Of a stretch of DNA of 64,000 nt, positions 7,949 through 15,814 are shown one piece after another; position 1 is the stretch's first letter, and the number at the start of each line of letters is the position of its first letter. The DNA comes from Paenarthrobacter aurescens (GTDB lineage: Bacteria > Actinomycetota > Actinomycetes > Actinomycetales > Micrococcaceae). The notes beneath the pieces are model-generated. The model searched no databases. It was not told the origin of the DNA and saw only the letters and a list, made by a program, of their open reading frames with translations. The stretch covers positions 248,001-312,000 of the forward strand of contig NZ_JAOEFX010000002.1 in NCBI RefSeq assembly GCF_025421775.1, read 5' to 3'. The translations under genes and the position numbers were made by a program.

Positions 7949-9718
7949 ATGCCAACCTTCACTATCGGCGAGCAGGACTTCATGCTTGACGGTCAGCCCC
8001 ACCGCATCCTTTCCGGCGCCCTGCATTACTTCCGCGTCCATCCGGATCAGTGGGCGGACCGGATCCGGAAGGCCAGGCAAATGGGGCTCAACACCATTGA
8101 GACCTACATTCCGTGGAACACCCATGCCCCGTCCCCTGAAGTATTCGACACCTCGGGGGGATTGGATCTGGGCCGATTCCTGGACCTGATCGCTGCGGAA
8201 GGAATGCACGCGATTGTTCGCCCTGGTCCGTACATCTGTGCGGAGTGGGACAACGGCGGGCTCCCTGCATGGTTGTTTGACCGCGGCGCTGCGGCCATTC
8301 GGGCCGATGATCCCGTGTATATGGCAGCCCTCACCGAGTACCTTGAACAGCTCGCCCCCATTCTTGTTCCCCGTCAGATCGACGCCGGCGGTCCCATCAT
8401 CCTGATCCAGATTGAGAACGAGTACGGTGCCTACGGCGCTGACCGGTTCTACCTGGAAAAGCTCGTCAAGGTCAACCGGGAAATGGGGCTGACCGTGCCG
8501 TTCACCACGGTTGACCAGCCGCAGGACGACATGTTGGCCAACGGCAGCCTCCCGGAACTGCACAAGACGGGCTCGTTCGGCAGCCGCTCTGCTGAGCGCC
8601 TGGAAACACTTCGCCGCCATCAGCCCACCGGCCCCCTCATGTGTTCTGAATTCTGGGTGGGCTGGTTCGATCACTGGGGTGCGCACCACCACACCACCAC
8701 CGTGGAGCAGTCCGCCAACGATCTGGAGGTGCTGCTGGAGCTTGGCGCGTCCGTGAATATCTATATGTTCCACGGCGGCACCAACTTTGGATTCACCAAC
8801 GGCGCCAACGACAAGGGTGTTTACCAGCCGATCGTTACCAGCTACGACTACGACGCCCCTTTGGACGAAGCTGGAAACCCGACGCCGAAGTACTGGGCGT
8901 TCCGTGACGTTATTGCCAAGTACACAGACCTCGACGACGACGACGTGCCGGCACCTGCGCAACTCGGTTCCAGTTTTAGCGTCCCGCTGGCGCAGTCCCT
9001 CCCGCTGTGGGATTGCCTGGACCGGCTCGGGAAGTGGACCTCGCACGAGGGAATGCGCTCCCACGACGAGCTGGGCCACTACTCCGGCTTCACCCTCTAC
9101 CGCAGGGAAATCGAAGTTTCCGGTCCCGCTGTGCTGGAGTTCGACGAAGTACGTGACCGGGCCCAGGTATTCCTGGACAGGGTGCCGGTGGGAATCCTCT
9201 CCCGGGATCACCATGAAAGTTCCCTGGCGCTGCCCCATGACGCGGTTGGCACGCTGGAAATCCTGGTGGAGGACCAAGGACGCGTGAACTACGGTCCCCG
9301 TTTGGGGGAGTCCAAGGGCCTGATCGGAAATGCCCGGATCAACGGAGAAACTCTCTGGAACTGGGACATCCTTCCCTTGGAACTCGACGACGCAGTTCCG
9401 GTCTCAGCGGTGTTGGAGGAACAGCCCTCCCTTCCTGACGTACCAGTGTCCGGGCCGGTCTTTGTCCATGGGACTTTTGACCTCCCCGGCGGCGGCGATA
9501 TCTTCCTCTCCACCATGGGCTGGACCAAGGGCGTGGTGTGGATCAACGGCTTCTGCCTGGGCCGGTACTGGTCCCGCGGACCGCAGGCCACGCTTTACGT
9601 TCCCGGCCCCCTCCTGCGAAAGCACGGTAACACCATCACCATGCTTGAACTCCAGGCGGCCTCCCACAGCTCGGTTTCCTTCGTGGCCAGCCACGATCTT
9701 GGCCATACGGAGTTCTGA
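7949..9718 (+). CDS. Beta-galactosidase, glycoside hydrolase family 35
   Basis: This 589-residue protein is a GH35 enzyme. The family signature is visible (GGPIILIQIENEYGAYG), placing the proposed acid/base at Glu158 and the nucleophile at Glu234 in CSEFWVGWFDHWG. A (beta/alpha)8 barrel covers about residues 1-320 and beta-sandwich domains follow to the end (GWTKGVVWINGFCLGRYW). No signal peptide is seen, so it should act in the cytoplasm on galactosides brought in by the preceding importer. ATG 7949 matches the family N terminus (FMLDGQPHRILSGALHYFR). An upstream in-frame extension inside the binding-protein gene is not supported. The aldose epimerase gene starts 2 bp after its stop. Confidence 0.93.
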   Translation: MPTFTIGEQDFMLDGQPHRILSGALHYFRVHPDQWADRIRKARQMGLNTIETYIPWNTHAPSPEVFDTSGGLDLGRFLDLIAAEGMHAIVRPGPYICAEWDNGGLPAWLFDRGAAAIRADDPVYMAALTEYLEQLAPILVPRQIDAGGPIILIQIENEYGAYGADRFYLEKLVKVNREMGLTVPFTTVDQPQDDMLANGSLPELHKTGSFGSRSAERLETLRRHQPTGPLMCSEFWVGWFDHWGAHHHTTTVEQSANDLEVLLELGASVNIYMFHGGTNFGFTNGANDKGVYQPIVTSYDYDAPLDEAGNPTPKYWAFRDVIAKYTDLDDDDVPAPAQLGSSFSVPLAQSLPLWDCLDRLGKWTSHEGMRSHDELGHYSGFTLYRREIEVSGPAVLEFDEVRDRAQVFLDRVPVGILSRDHHESSLALPHDAVGTLEILVEDQGRVNYGPRLGESKGLIGNARINGETLWNWDILPLELDDAVPVSAVLEEQPSLPDVPVSGPVFVHGTFDLPGGGDIFLSTMGWTKGVVWINGFCLGRYWSRGPQATLYVPGPLLRKHGNTITMLELQAASHSSVSFVASHDLGHTEF

Positions 9719-9720
9719 CC

Positions 9721-10716
9721 ATGACGCTGACTCAAGCAACATCGGCAGGAATTGCTGCTCCGACCGGCCGTCAGTTTCGGATTTCCGCGGAATCGGAGAC
9801 AGATGGCCGCATGGTCGCGGCGGTGATCACGGAGGTCGGCGGCACCATCCGCAGCCTCACCGTGGACGGCGAGCCTCTGATCGAGGAGTTCCCCGAGTTC
9901 GGTCTCCCCAAACACTGCGAGGGCGAGATCCTCATTCCTTGGCCCAACAGGGTCCGGGATGGGCGATGGCCGCATGACGGGAAAGACCTCCAACTGGCCA
10001 TCAGCGAACCCGGGCGTGGCAACGCCATTCACGGCCTGGTCAGGTTACGTCCTCACACGATGGTTCGCCGGTCCGCCAGCGAGCTGACCCTTCACGTTCG
10101 GATCTACCCGAGCGACGGCTACCCGTTCGCTGTGGACGTGGAGACCACGTATTCGGTATCTCCGGAGGGGCTGGCGGTCACTCACGCATTGACCAACAAG
10201 TCAGCAAAGCCCGCCCCTGTGGCCATTGGTTCCCATCCGTACATGCGGGTGGGTGCCACGCCCATGCAGGACGTTTCCCTGACCATCAACGCTGCCACCT
10301 ATGTGGTGGTGGATGAGCGTCTGAATCCCGTGGGGACGTCCCCTGTCTCCGGGACGCCCATGGATCTGTCCGCAGGGCCCAAGGTGGGCTGGCTGCACCT
10401 GGACACAGCATTCCTGGATCTCACTCCGGCGCCGGACGGAATGTACCGGCACCTCCTGGAGGCGCCCAATGGTGACGCCGTGGAGGTCTGGGGCGATGCC
10501 AACTACCAGTACGCGCAGGTGTACACCACCACGAGCTATCCAGCGGGAGGCCACCGGACCGCGGTAGCGGTGGAACCCATGACGGCGCTCCCCAACGCCT
10601 TCAACTCCGGAGCCGGCCTGCGCTGGCTAGAACCGGGGGAGGAATGGATCTCGACCTGGGGGATTTCACACCGGCTCGGCCCCGCACAGGGCAACCACCA
10701 TAGAGGAGAGAACTGA
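9721..10716 (+). CDS. Aldose 1-epimerase family protein (mutarotase)
   Basis: The 331-residue protein belongs to the galactose mutarotase-like superfamily. Two active-site histidine regions are visible (GNAIHGLVRLR and SHPYMRVG) along with a late acidic region (VAVEPMTALPNAFNSG). It should interconvert alpha and beta anomers of the hexose released by the adjacent beta-galactosidase. It sits between the GH35 gene (2-bp gap) and galE (2-bp gap), a tight three-gene unit. It may be closer to the YihR-like branch than to classical GalM. Confidence 0.88.
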   Translation: MTLTQATSAGIAAPTGRQFRISAESETDGRMVAAVITEVGGTIRSLTVDGEPLIEEFPEFGLPKHCEGEILIPWPNRVRDGRWPHDGKDLQLAISEPGRGNAIHGLVRLRPHTMVRRSASELTLHVRIYPSDGYPFAVDVETTYSVSPEGLAVTHALTNKSAKPAPVAIGSHPYMRVGATPMQDVSLTINAATYVVVDERLNPVGTSPVSGTPMDLSAGPKVGWLHLDTAFLDLTPAPDGMYRHLLEAPNGDAVEVWGDANYQYAQVYTTTSYPAGGHRTAVAVEPMTALPNAFNSGAGLRWLEPGEEWISTWGISHRLGPAQGNHHRGEN

Positions 10717-10718
10717 CC

Positions 10719-11693
10719 ATGGCATGGCTAGTAACTGGAGGAGCCGGCTACATCGGCTCCCACGTAGCCCAAGCACTCATGGATGACGGCCACGACGTGG
10801 TGGTCATCGATGACCTGTCCAGCGGCAAGCGCGGATTTGTGCAGGAAGGCGCAGCCTTCGAACAGGGATCCCTGCTGGATACTGGTTTCCTTAAAGACGT
10901 CTTCACACGCCACGACGTGGCCGGCGTGATCCACTTAGCGGGTTTCAAGTACGCCGGCGTATCGGTTGAATGGCCGCTTCACACCTATTTCCAGAACGTC
11001 ACCGGTACGGGAAACCTGCTCGCCGCCATGGAAGCAGCCTCTGTACGGGCGATCGTTTTTTCCTCGAGCGCCGCCGTGTATGGGAACACTGACGTGGATC
11101 TCGTGACCGAATCGACGCCCACGAGGCCGGAATCTCCCTATGGCGAATCCAAGCTCATTGGTGAGTGGCTCATCGCAGACCAATCACGGGCAACCGGGCT
11201 TCGCCATACATCCCTCCGGTATTTCAACGTTGTTGGCTCCGGGATTCCGGACGTGGTGGATGTCAGTCCGCACAACCTGTTCCCCTTGGTCTTCCAAGCG
11301 CTGAAGGATGGCGCAACGCCGAAGATCTTTGGTACTGCCTATGCCACGCCGGACGGCAGCTGCGTCAGGGATTACGTCCACGTTGCCGACGTTGCCGCGG
11401 CCCACGTGGAGGCTGCCCGGAAACTCCAGGAGGGCGTTGACCTTGAACCGGTCTACAACCTTGGCAGCGGTACCGGCGTATCTGTCCGTCAGATCATGAC
11501 CGAAATGGCGTCTGTGACGGGGATTCAGTTCGCTCCACAAATTTGCGCAGCCCGGCCCGGCGATCCTGCCCGGATCGTCGCTTCCGGCGAACTGGCACGC
11601 CGGGACATCGCGTGGGAACCGAGGCATACGCTCCGGGACATGATCTCCAGCGCCTGGGCGGCAGCCGGGAACCAGAAGTTATCCACCCACTAG
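10719..11693 (+). CDS. galE: UDP-glucose 4-epimerase
   Basis: The 324-residue SDR-type epimerase has the NAD-binding motif GGAGYIGS near the N terminus, the catalytic Ser region FSSSAAVYG and the YxxxK pair in YGESKLIGE. A substrate-binding region (CVRDYVHVADVAAAHV) follows. It interconverts UDP-galactose and UDP-glucose, the last step of galactose entry. Its position directly after beta-galactosidase and mutarotase genes completes the pathway logic. No galK or galT is in this window. Confidence 0.95.
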   Translation: MAWLVTGGAGYIGSHVAQALMDDGHDVVVIDDLSSGKRGFVQEGAAFEQGSLLDTGFLKDVFTRHDVAGVIHLAGFKYAGVSVEWPLHTYFQNVTGTGNLLAAMEAASVRAIVFSSSAAVYGNTDVDLVTESTPTRPESPYGESKLIGEWLIADQSRATGLRHTSLRYFNVVGSGIPDVVDVSPHNLFPLVFQALKDGATPKIFGTAYATPDGSCVRDYVHVADVAAAHVEAARKLQEGVDLEPVYNLGSGTGVSVRQIMTEMASVTGIQFAPQICAARPGDPARIVASGELARRDIAWEPRHTLRDMISSAWAAAGNQKLSTH

Positions 11694-11723
11694 CACTGCA
11701 ACGCACTATCCCAAAGGAACATC

Positions 11724-11939
11724 ATGATCGAGGCGCCGGAACTCTTGGCAACCATCACGGCTACCAGCAAGACCACCATGGAAATCAACCTCAACGCCGC
11801 CATCCAGGCTGCGGAGCAGCGTGCGCGCAATGAAGGCCGCTGCGGGATCCTGGTCACGCGGCTGGACTATGCGTCCTACACGGTTGAGCTCTCACCGGAC
11901 GTGCCCTACGGCTACACCTATGAGAAGCATGACGCCTGA
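11724..11939 (+). CDS. Small hypothetical protein
   Basis: A 71-residue protein with no recognised domain. It is acidic with a short amphipathic helix (LNAAIQAAEQRARNEGR), has no membrane segment and ends with YGYTYEKHDA. AAAGGA sits 5 nt before the ATG, a good ribosome site. It begins 30 bp after galE and may be the last gene of the galactoside operon. The next gene overlaps its 3' end. Confidence 0.7.
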   Translation: MIEAPELLATITATSKTTMEINLNAAIQAAEQRARNEGRCGILVTRLDYASYTVELSPDVPYGYTYEKHDA

Positions 11940-12300
11940 GGCGAAGGGATCGTGGGGCACGCCTCGCTCCACCCGCCGGCGCTTCACTGTCCGGCTTCGT
12001 TGGGCGGACTCGGCCAGGATCCTGTTGTCGTGCGTGCTGGTCGGCTTCAGCCTGGTGCTGGGGCTCACGCCGGGTTGGGCTTCGGAGATCAACGGCTCCG
12101 ACATCAAGCTCAGTGTTGACATTGCGCCGCGTACACAATGTAGCGGCCAGTGTCTTCCGAATGGACTCCCCGCGACGGGCCTCGACCCCGTAGGGGCCCT
12201 CGTGGCTGCCGGGCTCTGCGGCGGGACCGGGCTGCTCCTCTTGTTCGTCGGGCGCGATATGAATCTCCCCCCGCATTGCAATGAAGGAGCAAGACGATGA
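11929..12300 (+). CDS. Mini LPXTG-type surface protein
   Basis: About 123 residues from ATG 11929 (ATG 11920 is an in-frame alternative). A basic N-terminal tail (STRRRFTVRLR) precedes a signal/transmembrane stretch (ILLSCVLVGFSLVLGL). A mature part of only about 30 residues carries two cysteines in CSGQC. Then comes LPATG, a hydrophobic stretch (VGALVAAGLCGGTGLLLLFV) and an Arg, which is the layout of a sortase sorting signal. The tail after the Arg is longer than usual. It overlaps the preceding gene by 11 bp and the next signal-peptide frame by 4 bp (ATGA). No sortase gene is in the window. Confidence 0.65.
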   Translation: MTPEAKGSWGTPRSTRRRFTVRLRWADSARILLSCVLVGFSLVLGLTPGWASEINGSDIKLSVDIAPRTQCSGQCLPNGLPATGLDPVGALVAAGLCGGTGLLLLFVGRDMNLPPHCNEGARR

Positions 12301-12801
12301 GCAAAGCAAGCTTGATCGTCAGAATCTCAGCAGCTGCCGCCGGCACTGCCGTACTGGCCGGCGTGGCCGGAGCCGCACGGCTCGTCTCCCACCGTCCGCC
12401 AGTTCACGGGTTCGCTGCCCACGGTAACGGTGACTGATACGCGACTCCCGGACCAGATCCCGGCCGGCGCCGGCTGGTACGTCATTGGTACATCCACCGA
12501 CTTCACGGGAACCACGGGCCAGCCGGCCATCGGGGCTGGACACCTGGGTCGGTCCCCTTCGCTGATTGACGGTGGTGAATCGGGACAGGTCGCCGAGGGT
12601 GACGTTGTGGAAACGGTCATGGACTCGGGCGCGGACGCAGTGGGCCTGGTGGACCAGGAATTGCTGGCCCTGGCCCTGGACTCAGCAGCGATTGCGCCTG
12701 AAGGGCAGTGGACCGCAACGGCCGGCTTGTTCCTCCGTACGCCGGCTACCGTCTCGCCCGGCGACTACGCCGCGAACCTGACGTTGTGGTTGTTCGAGTA
12801 G
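12297..12801 (+). pseudogene. Secreted surface protein with apparent +1 frameshift after the signal peptide
   Basis: ATG 12297 opens a signal peptide (MSKASLIVRISAAAAGTAVL, then AGVAGAA), but the frame stops at TGA 12435 after about 46 codons. The +1 frame continues a plausible mature protein from about 12379 (SSPTVRQFTGSLPTVTVTDT onward) to the stop at 12801. It ends with a beta-rich region (TATAGLFLRTPATV, NLTLWLFE). One extra base near C12378 would explain the break, because removing it joins AGAA to GSSPTVRQF. This may be a real mutation, a phase-variable state or a sequencing error. The signal frame overlaps the upstream LPXTG gene by ATGA, suggesting the two were one surface unit. Confidence 0.6.
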
Positions 12802-12903
12802 ACGCATTGGTGGTCCGCTTCCTGGGGGAGCCGGACTATTTTCGTGTCCAGTATGGAAAAGTTGCAGAGAAATGTCCTGACTGCCGAATACAAGGAGCGC
12901 CCA

Positions 12904-13506
12904 TTGATTCCCGAAATAGCTGGACTCCCGTCCCTGGAGTGGACTTCATCGCCCAGCCACGCGAGCTACGACGACGCCGAGGGAACACTCACGCTCACGG
13001 CAGCGCCCGGCGTCGATTGGTCCAACGATTCGCTCGGGGGCGACCAGCAGCACCGGGCCTCGGCCCTTGCTTTCACGGCTCCAGCGTCGTTCTCGTTGTC
13101 GGCCAGGGTCATGGTGGCCTCGCCGCGAACAACGTTCGACGCCGGTGTGCTGGCTTTGTGGGTGGACAACGACCACTGGGCCAAGCTTTGCTTCGAATAC
13201 TCCCCGCAGGGGGAAGCCATGGTTGTCAGCGTGGTGACCAATACCCACTCTGACGACTCGAACGGTCCCGTGGTGACCGCACCGTGGATCTACCTGCGGG
13301 TCAGCCGTGTTGGCCCCGCATGGGCGTTTCACTCGTCAGCCGACGGTCGGGAGTGGTCCTTTGTCCGTCTTTTTAGGCTGGACACCGACAGGCCAGTCCG
13401 CGTTGGGTTCATGTCGCAGGCGCCCATGGGAGACAGCTGCGAAGCGCGTTTTGACGCCATCGAATTGACGGAAGAACCTCCGGCAGATTTGCGCGACGGA
13501 AGTTAG
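12904..13506 (+). CDS. DUF1349-type concanavalin-like protein
   Basis: Roughly 200 residues resembling the DUF1349 beta-sandwich family: an LPSLEWTSSPSHASYDDAEG N terminus, then GVLALWVDNDHWAKLCFEY and a C-terminal VRVGFMSQAPMGDSCEARFD stretch. TTG 12904 is preferred because AAGGAG (12892-12897) lies 6 nt upstream; ATG 12853 and GTG 12844 are in-frame alternatives without a ribosome site. There is no signal peptide. The family is often linked to carbohydrate metabolism but has no firm biochemical role. Confidence 0.75.
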   Translation: MIPEIAGLPSLEWTSSPSHASYDDAEGTLTLTAAPGVDWSNDSLGGDQQHRASALAFTAPASFSLSARVMVASPRTTFDAGVLALWVDNDHWAKLCFEYSPQGEAMVVSVVTNTHSDDSNGPVVTAPWIYLRVSRVGPAWAFHSSADGREWSFVRLFRLDTDRPVRVGFMSQAPMGDSCEARFDAIELTEEPPADLRDGS

Positions 13507-13579
13507 CCCGGGTCAAACGGGTGGAGCGGCTGCCTGTGGATATCCAGATGCTTAGGTAAGCCAAACAAGGTAAGTTGGC

Positions 13580-15814
13580 ATGGTGATTCCCTCCGTAAAA
13601 CCTGCCATTGACCGCGCCCCCGGAGTCTCCAAGGAGATCGAGGACGCGGCCTGGTATGTGCTCGGTCCGGCGCTGCAGGGGAGACCCTCGGCGCTGGACG
13701 GCGCTACGTTGACGTGGACCGCGGATGCCGCAGGAGAGCTGCTCGAAAGGCTTGATCGCGGGGTGGAGGACTCCAAAGCACCCATGATGACCAACCTGCG
13801 GCAAAACCTCGAAGGCGCGTCCCGGGAGGCCAAATTGCTGGCCGTGGAATTGCTGTTCCTGCAATCGCTGCCGCTCGCCCATGAGGTCAAGTCCCTCAGG
13901 GTGAAGCGGGCCCGTGTTGCCGAGGCTGCCTCCTGGGTGGAACCTCCCGTTGACCTGCCGGAAGAACTCTACGAGGGCATGACGGACCACGGCGTCATCC
14001 GCGACCGCACCGCTGAATTCAACTGGACCATCTGGGACCACCTGAAGTGGCTTTGCCGCTTCGTGGCCCACGTTGACAGCCAGAGCACCGCCACCATCAA
14101 CCAGGCCCTCGCGGACCCCCTCAAGTTCCACGAGCTCGCCGCAGCAACTCCCGAAGACCAGCCCGCCCTGCGCCGCAGCATCGAGTACCTGGTGTGGCCC
14201 AGCTACTTCGAGCCCGTAGTGGCGGACGTTGAACGCCAGGAGATCCGGGACGCTTTCGCTTCGCTCGTCGGCGGCGCCAAGGGCGATTCGGATGAGGACA
14301 TCACCGCGGACATCCACCGCATCCGCGTGCATTTGGACGAGCAGGCCGGACAGCGCATCGATTGGTACGCCCGCCAACTGGTGAGCCAGTGGCGCAAGGT
14401 GGGAGACCCCGGCCGGCGCTCCTGGCTCCTGCGCAGCCATCACGACAACGCTGACCTTCTCGCCGCATGGGTCGCCGAGGAAAAAGCCACCCTTGACGTG
14501 GAGCACCTGCGCACGTTGACGGCAGGTGTCACTGCGGGCGTGGTCCAGCACGCAGTCGACGAGGATTACAAACACTTGGGTTATGTGGAGCGGGAAGATA
14601 CCAAAACCGCCGTCTTTGCCTTCTTGACCGTGATGAAGCCGGGCGACCTCACGCTGTACCAGCACGCTGGAAGGGTGCGGGTTGGCGTGGTCCTCGGCGA
14701 GCCTGAACACCACGAAGACAACCGACGCATCCGCCGGAAGGTCCGCTGGTTCGATGACAGTTACGCCATCCCGGAGCTGCCGCGCCATGCCCAGCGGCAG
14801 TTGTCCACGCCCGGTATCCTCGTGGACGTCACCAGGGTCATCCAGGCCCTGCAGGAATTGCTCCCGGTAGAAGCCGAAACCGACGGCGACGACGAAGCAC
14901 CGCCCACCGCCGTCGTCGAAGTTGTCCAGCAAGGTTTCCGGCCGCTGACCGAAGAGTTCGCGGCATCCCTGCACATGGACCTTGAGCCCCTCAAGGAGAT
15001 CGCCGAACTGCTCGAAGAGAACCGGCAACTGGTTCTTTACGGTCCGCCGGGGACTGGCAAAACCTACCTCGCCAAGCACATCGCCGCCGAGCTGGCAGGC
15101 GACCATACCGACGAGCGGGTGAAGCTGGTGCAGTTTCACCCGTCGTACGCCTACGAGGACTTCTTTGAAGGCTTCCGGCCGGACAAGACGGACGACGGGC
15201 AGGTCTCCTTCAAGCTCGTCGCAGGACCGCTGCGACGCCTCGCCGAAGAAGCCGCGAAGCCGGAGAACGCGCACAAGCCGTACTTCCTGATCATCGACGA
15301 AATGAACCGCGCCAACCTGGCCAAGGTGTTCGGCGAGCTCTACTTCCTGCTCGAATACCGGGACGACCGCATCTACCTGCAGTACAGTCCCAATGAGCCC
15401 TTCAGCCTGCCGGACAACCTGTACATCATCGGAACCATGAACACGGCGGACCGCTCCATTGCCATGATGGACGCTGCCATCCGCCGCCGTTTCGCGTTCA
15501 TCGAGCTGCACCCCAACGTGGAGCCGGTCAAGGGCTCGCTGCGGCGGTTCCTGGAAGCCCGCGGGTTGGACACGCTCAACGCGGACCTCCTGGATGCCCT
15601 GAATGACGCCATCGACGACTGGGACCGGGACCTCATGATCGGGCCGTCGTACTTCATGAAGAACGCAGCCCAAAACCCCACTGGCCTTCGCCGCATCTGG
15701 AAATACGAGCTCATGCCGTTGCTGGAGGAGCACTACCACGGTCAACTGAACAGGGCACAGCTGGAAGAGCGATTCGGACTTGACCAGCTGCTGGGACGTC
15801 TTGCAGCCCGCTAA
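13580..15814 (+). CDS. mcrB: McrB-like AAA+ GTPase of a 5-methylcytosine restriction system
   Basis: The 744-residue protein has a long N-terminal region (about 1-470) of unknown fold that presumably reads modified DNA. A McrB-type AAA+ motor follows. Walker A is GPPGTGKT at about residue 488, then VQFHPSYAYEDFFEGFRP, Walker B IIDEMNRANLAKVFGELYF at about 572, and the conserved NTADRSIAMMDAAIRRRF at about 630. McrB hydrolyses GTP to translocate DNA and activates the McrC nuclease. The mcrC frame begins before mcrB ends. The pair should cut incoming methylated DNA. The N-terminal specificity region is much larger than in E. coli McrB, so the recognised modification may differ. Confidence 0.9.
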   Translation: MVIPSVKPAIDRAPGVSKEIEDAAWYVLGPALQGRPSALDGATLTWTADAAGELLERLDRGVEDSKAPMMTNLRQNLEGASREAKLLAVELLFLQSLPLAHEVKSLRVKRARVAEAASWVEPPVDLPEELYEGMTDHGVIRDRTAEFNWTIWDHLKWLCRFVAHVDSQSTATINQALADPLKFHELAAATPEDQPALRRSIEYLVWPSYFEPVVADVERQEIRDAFASLVGGAKGDSDEDITADIHRIRVHLDEQAGQRIDWYARQLVSQWRKVGDPGRRSWLLRSHHDNADLLAAWVAEEKATLDVEHLRTLTAGVTAGVVQHAVDEDYKHLGYVEREDTKTAVFAFLTVMKPGDLTLYQHAGRVRVGVVLGEPEHHEDNRRIRRKVRWFDDSYAIPELPRHAQRQLSTPGILVDVTRVIQALQELLPVEAETDGDDEAPPTAVVEVVQQGFRPLTEEFAASLHMDLEPLKEIAELLEENRQLVLYGPPGTGKTYLAKHIAAELAGDHTDERVKLVQFHPSYAYEDFFEGFRPDKTDDGQVSFKLVAGPLRRLAEEAAKPENAHKPYFLIIDEMNRANLAKVFGELYFLLEYRDDRIYLQYSPNEPFSLPDNLYIIGTMNTADRSIAMMDAAIRRRFAFIELHPNVEPVKGSLRRFLEARGLDTLNADLLDALNDAIDDWDRDLMIGPSYFMKNAAQNPTGLRRIWKYELMPLLEEHYHGQLNRAQLEERFGLDQLLGRLAAR

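Noticed and set aside
6520..7983. 487-codon minus-strand frame opposite the binding-protein gene
   Set aside because: Antisense shadow of a well-supported lipoprotein gene; no ribosome site or family match.
12430..12801. ATG 12430 as the start of an independent cytoplasmic protein
   Set aside because: The frame continues upstream as plausible secreted-domain sequence (SSPTVRQFTGSLP) back to the end of a signal peptide in another frame, so a frameshift explains it better.
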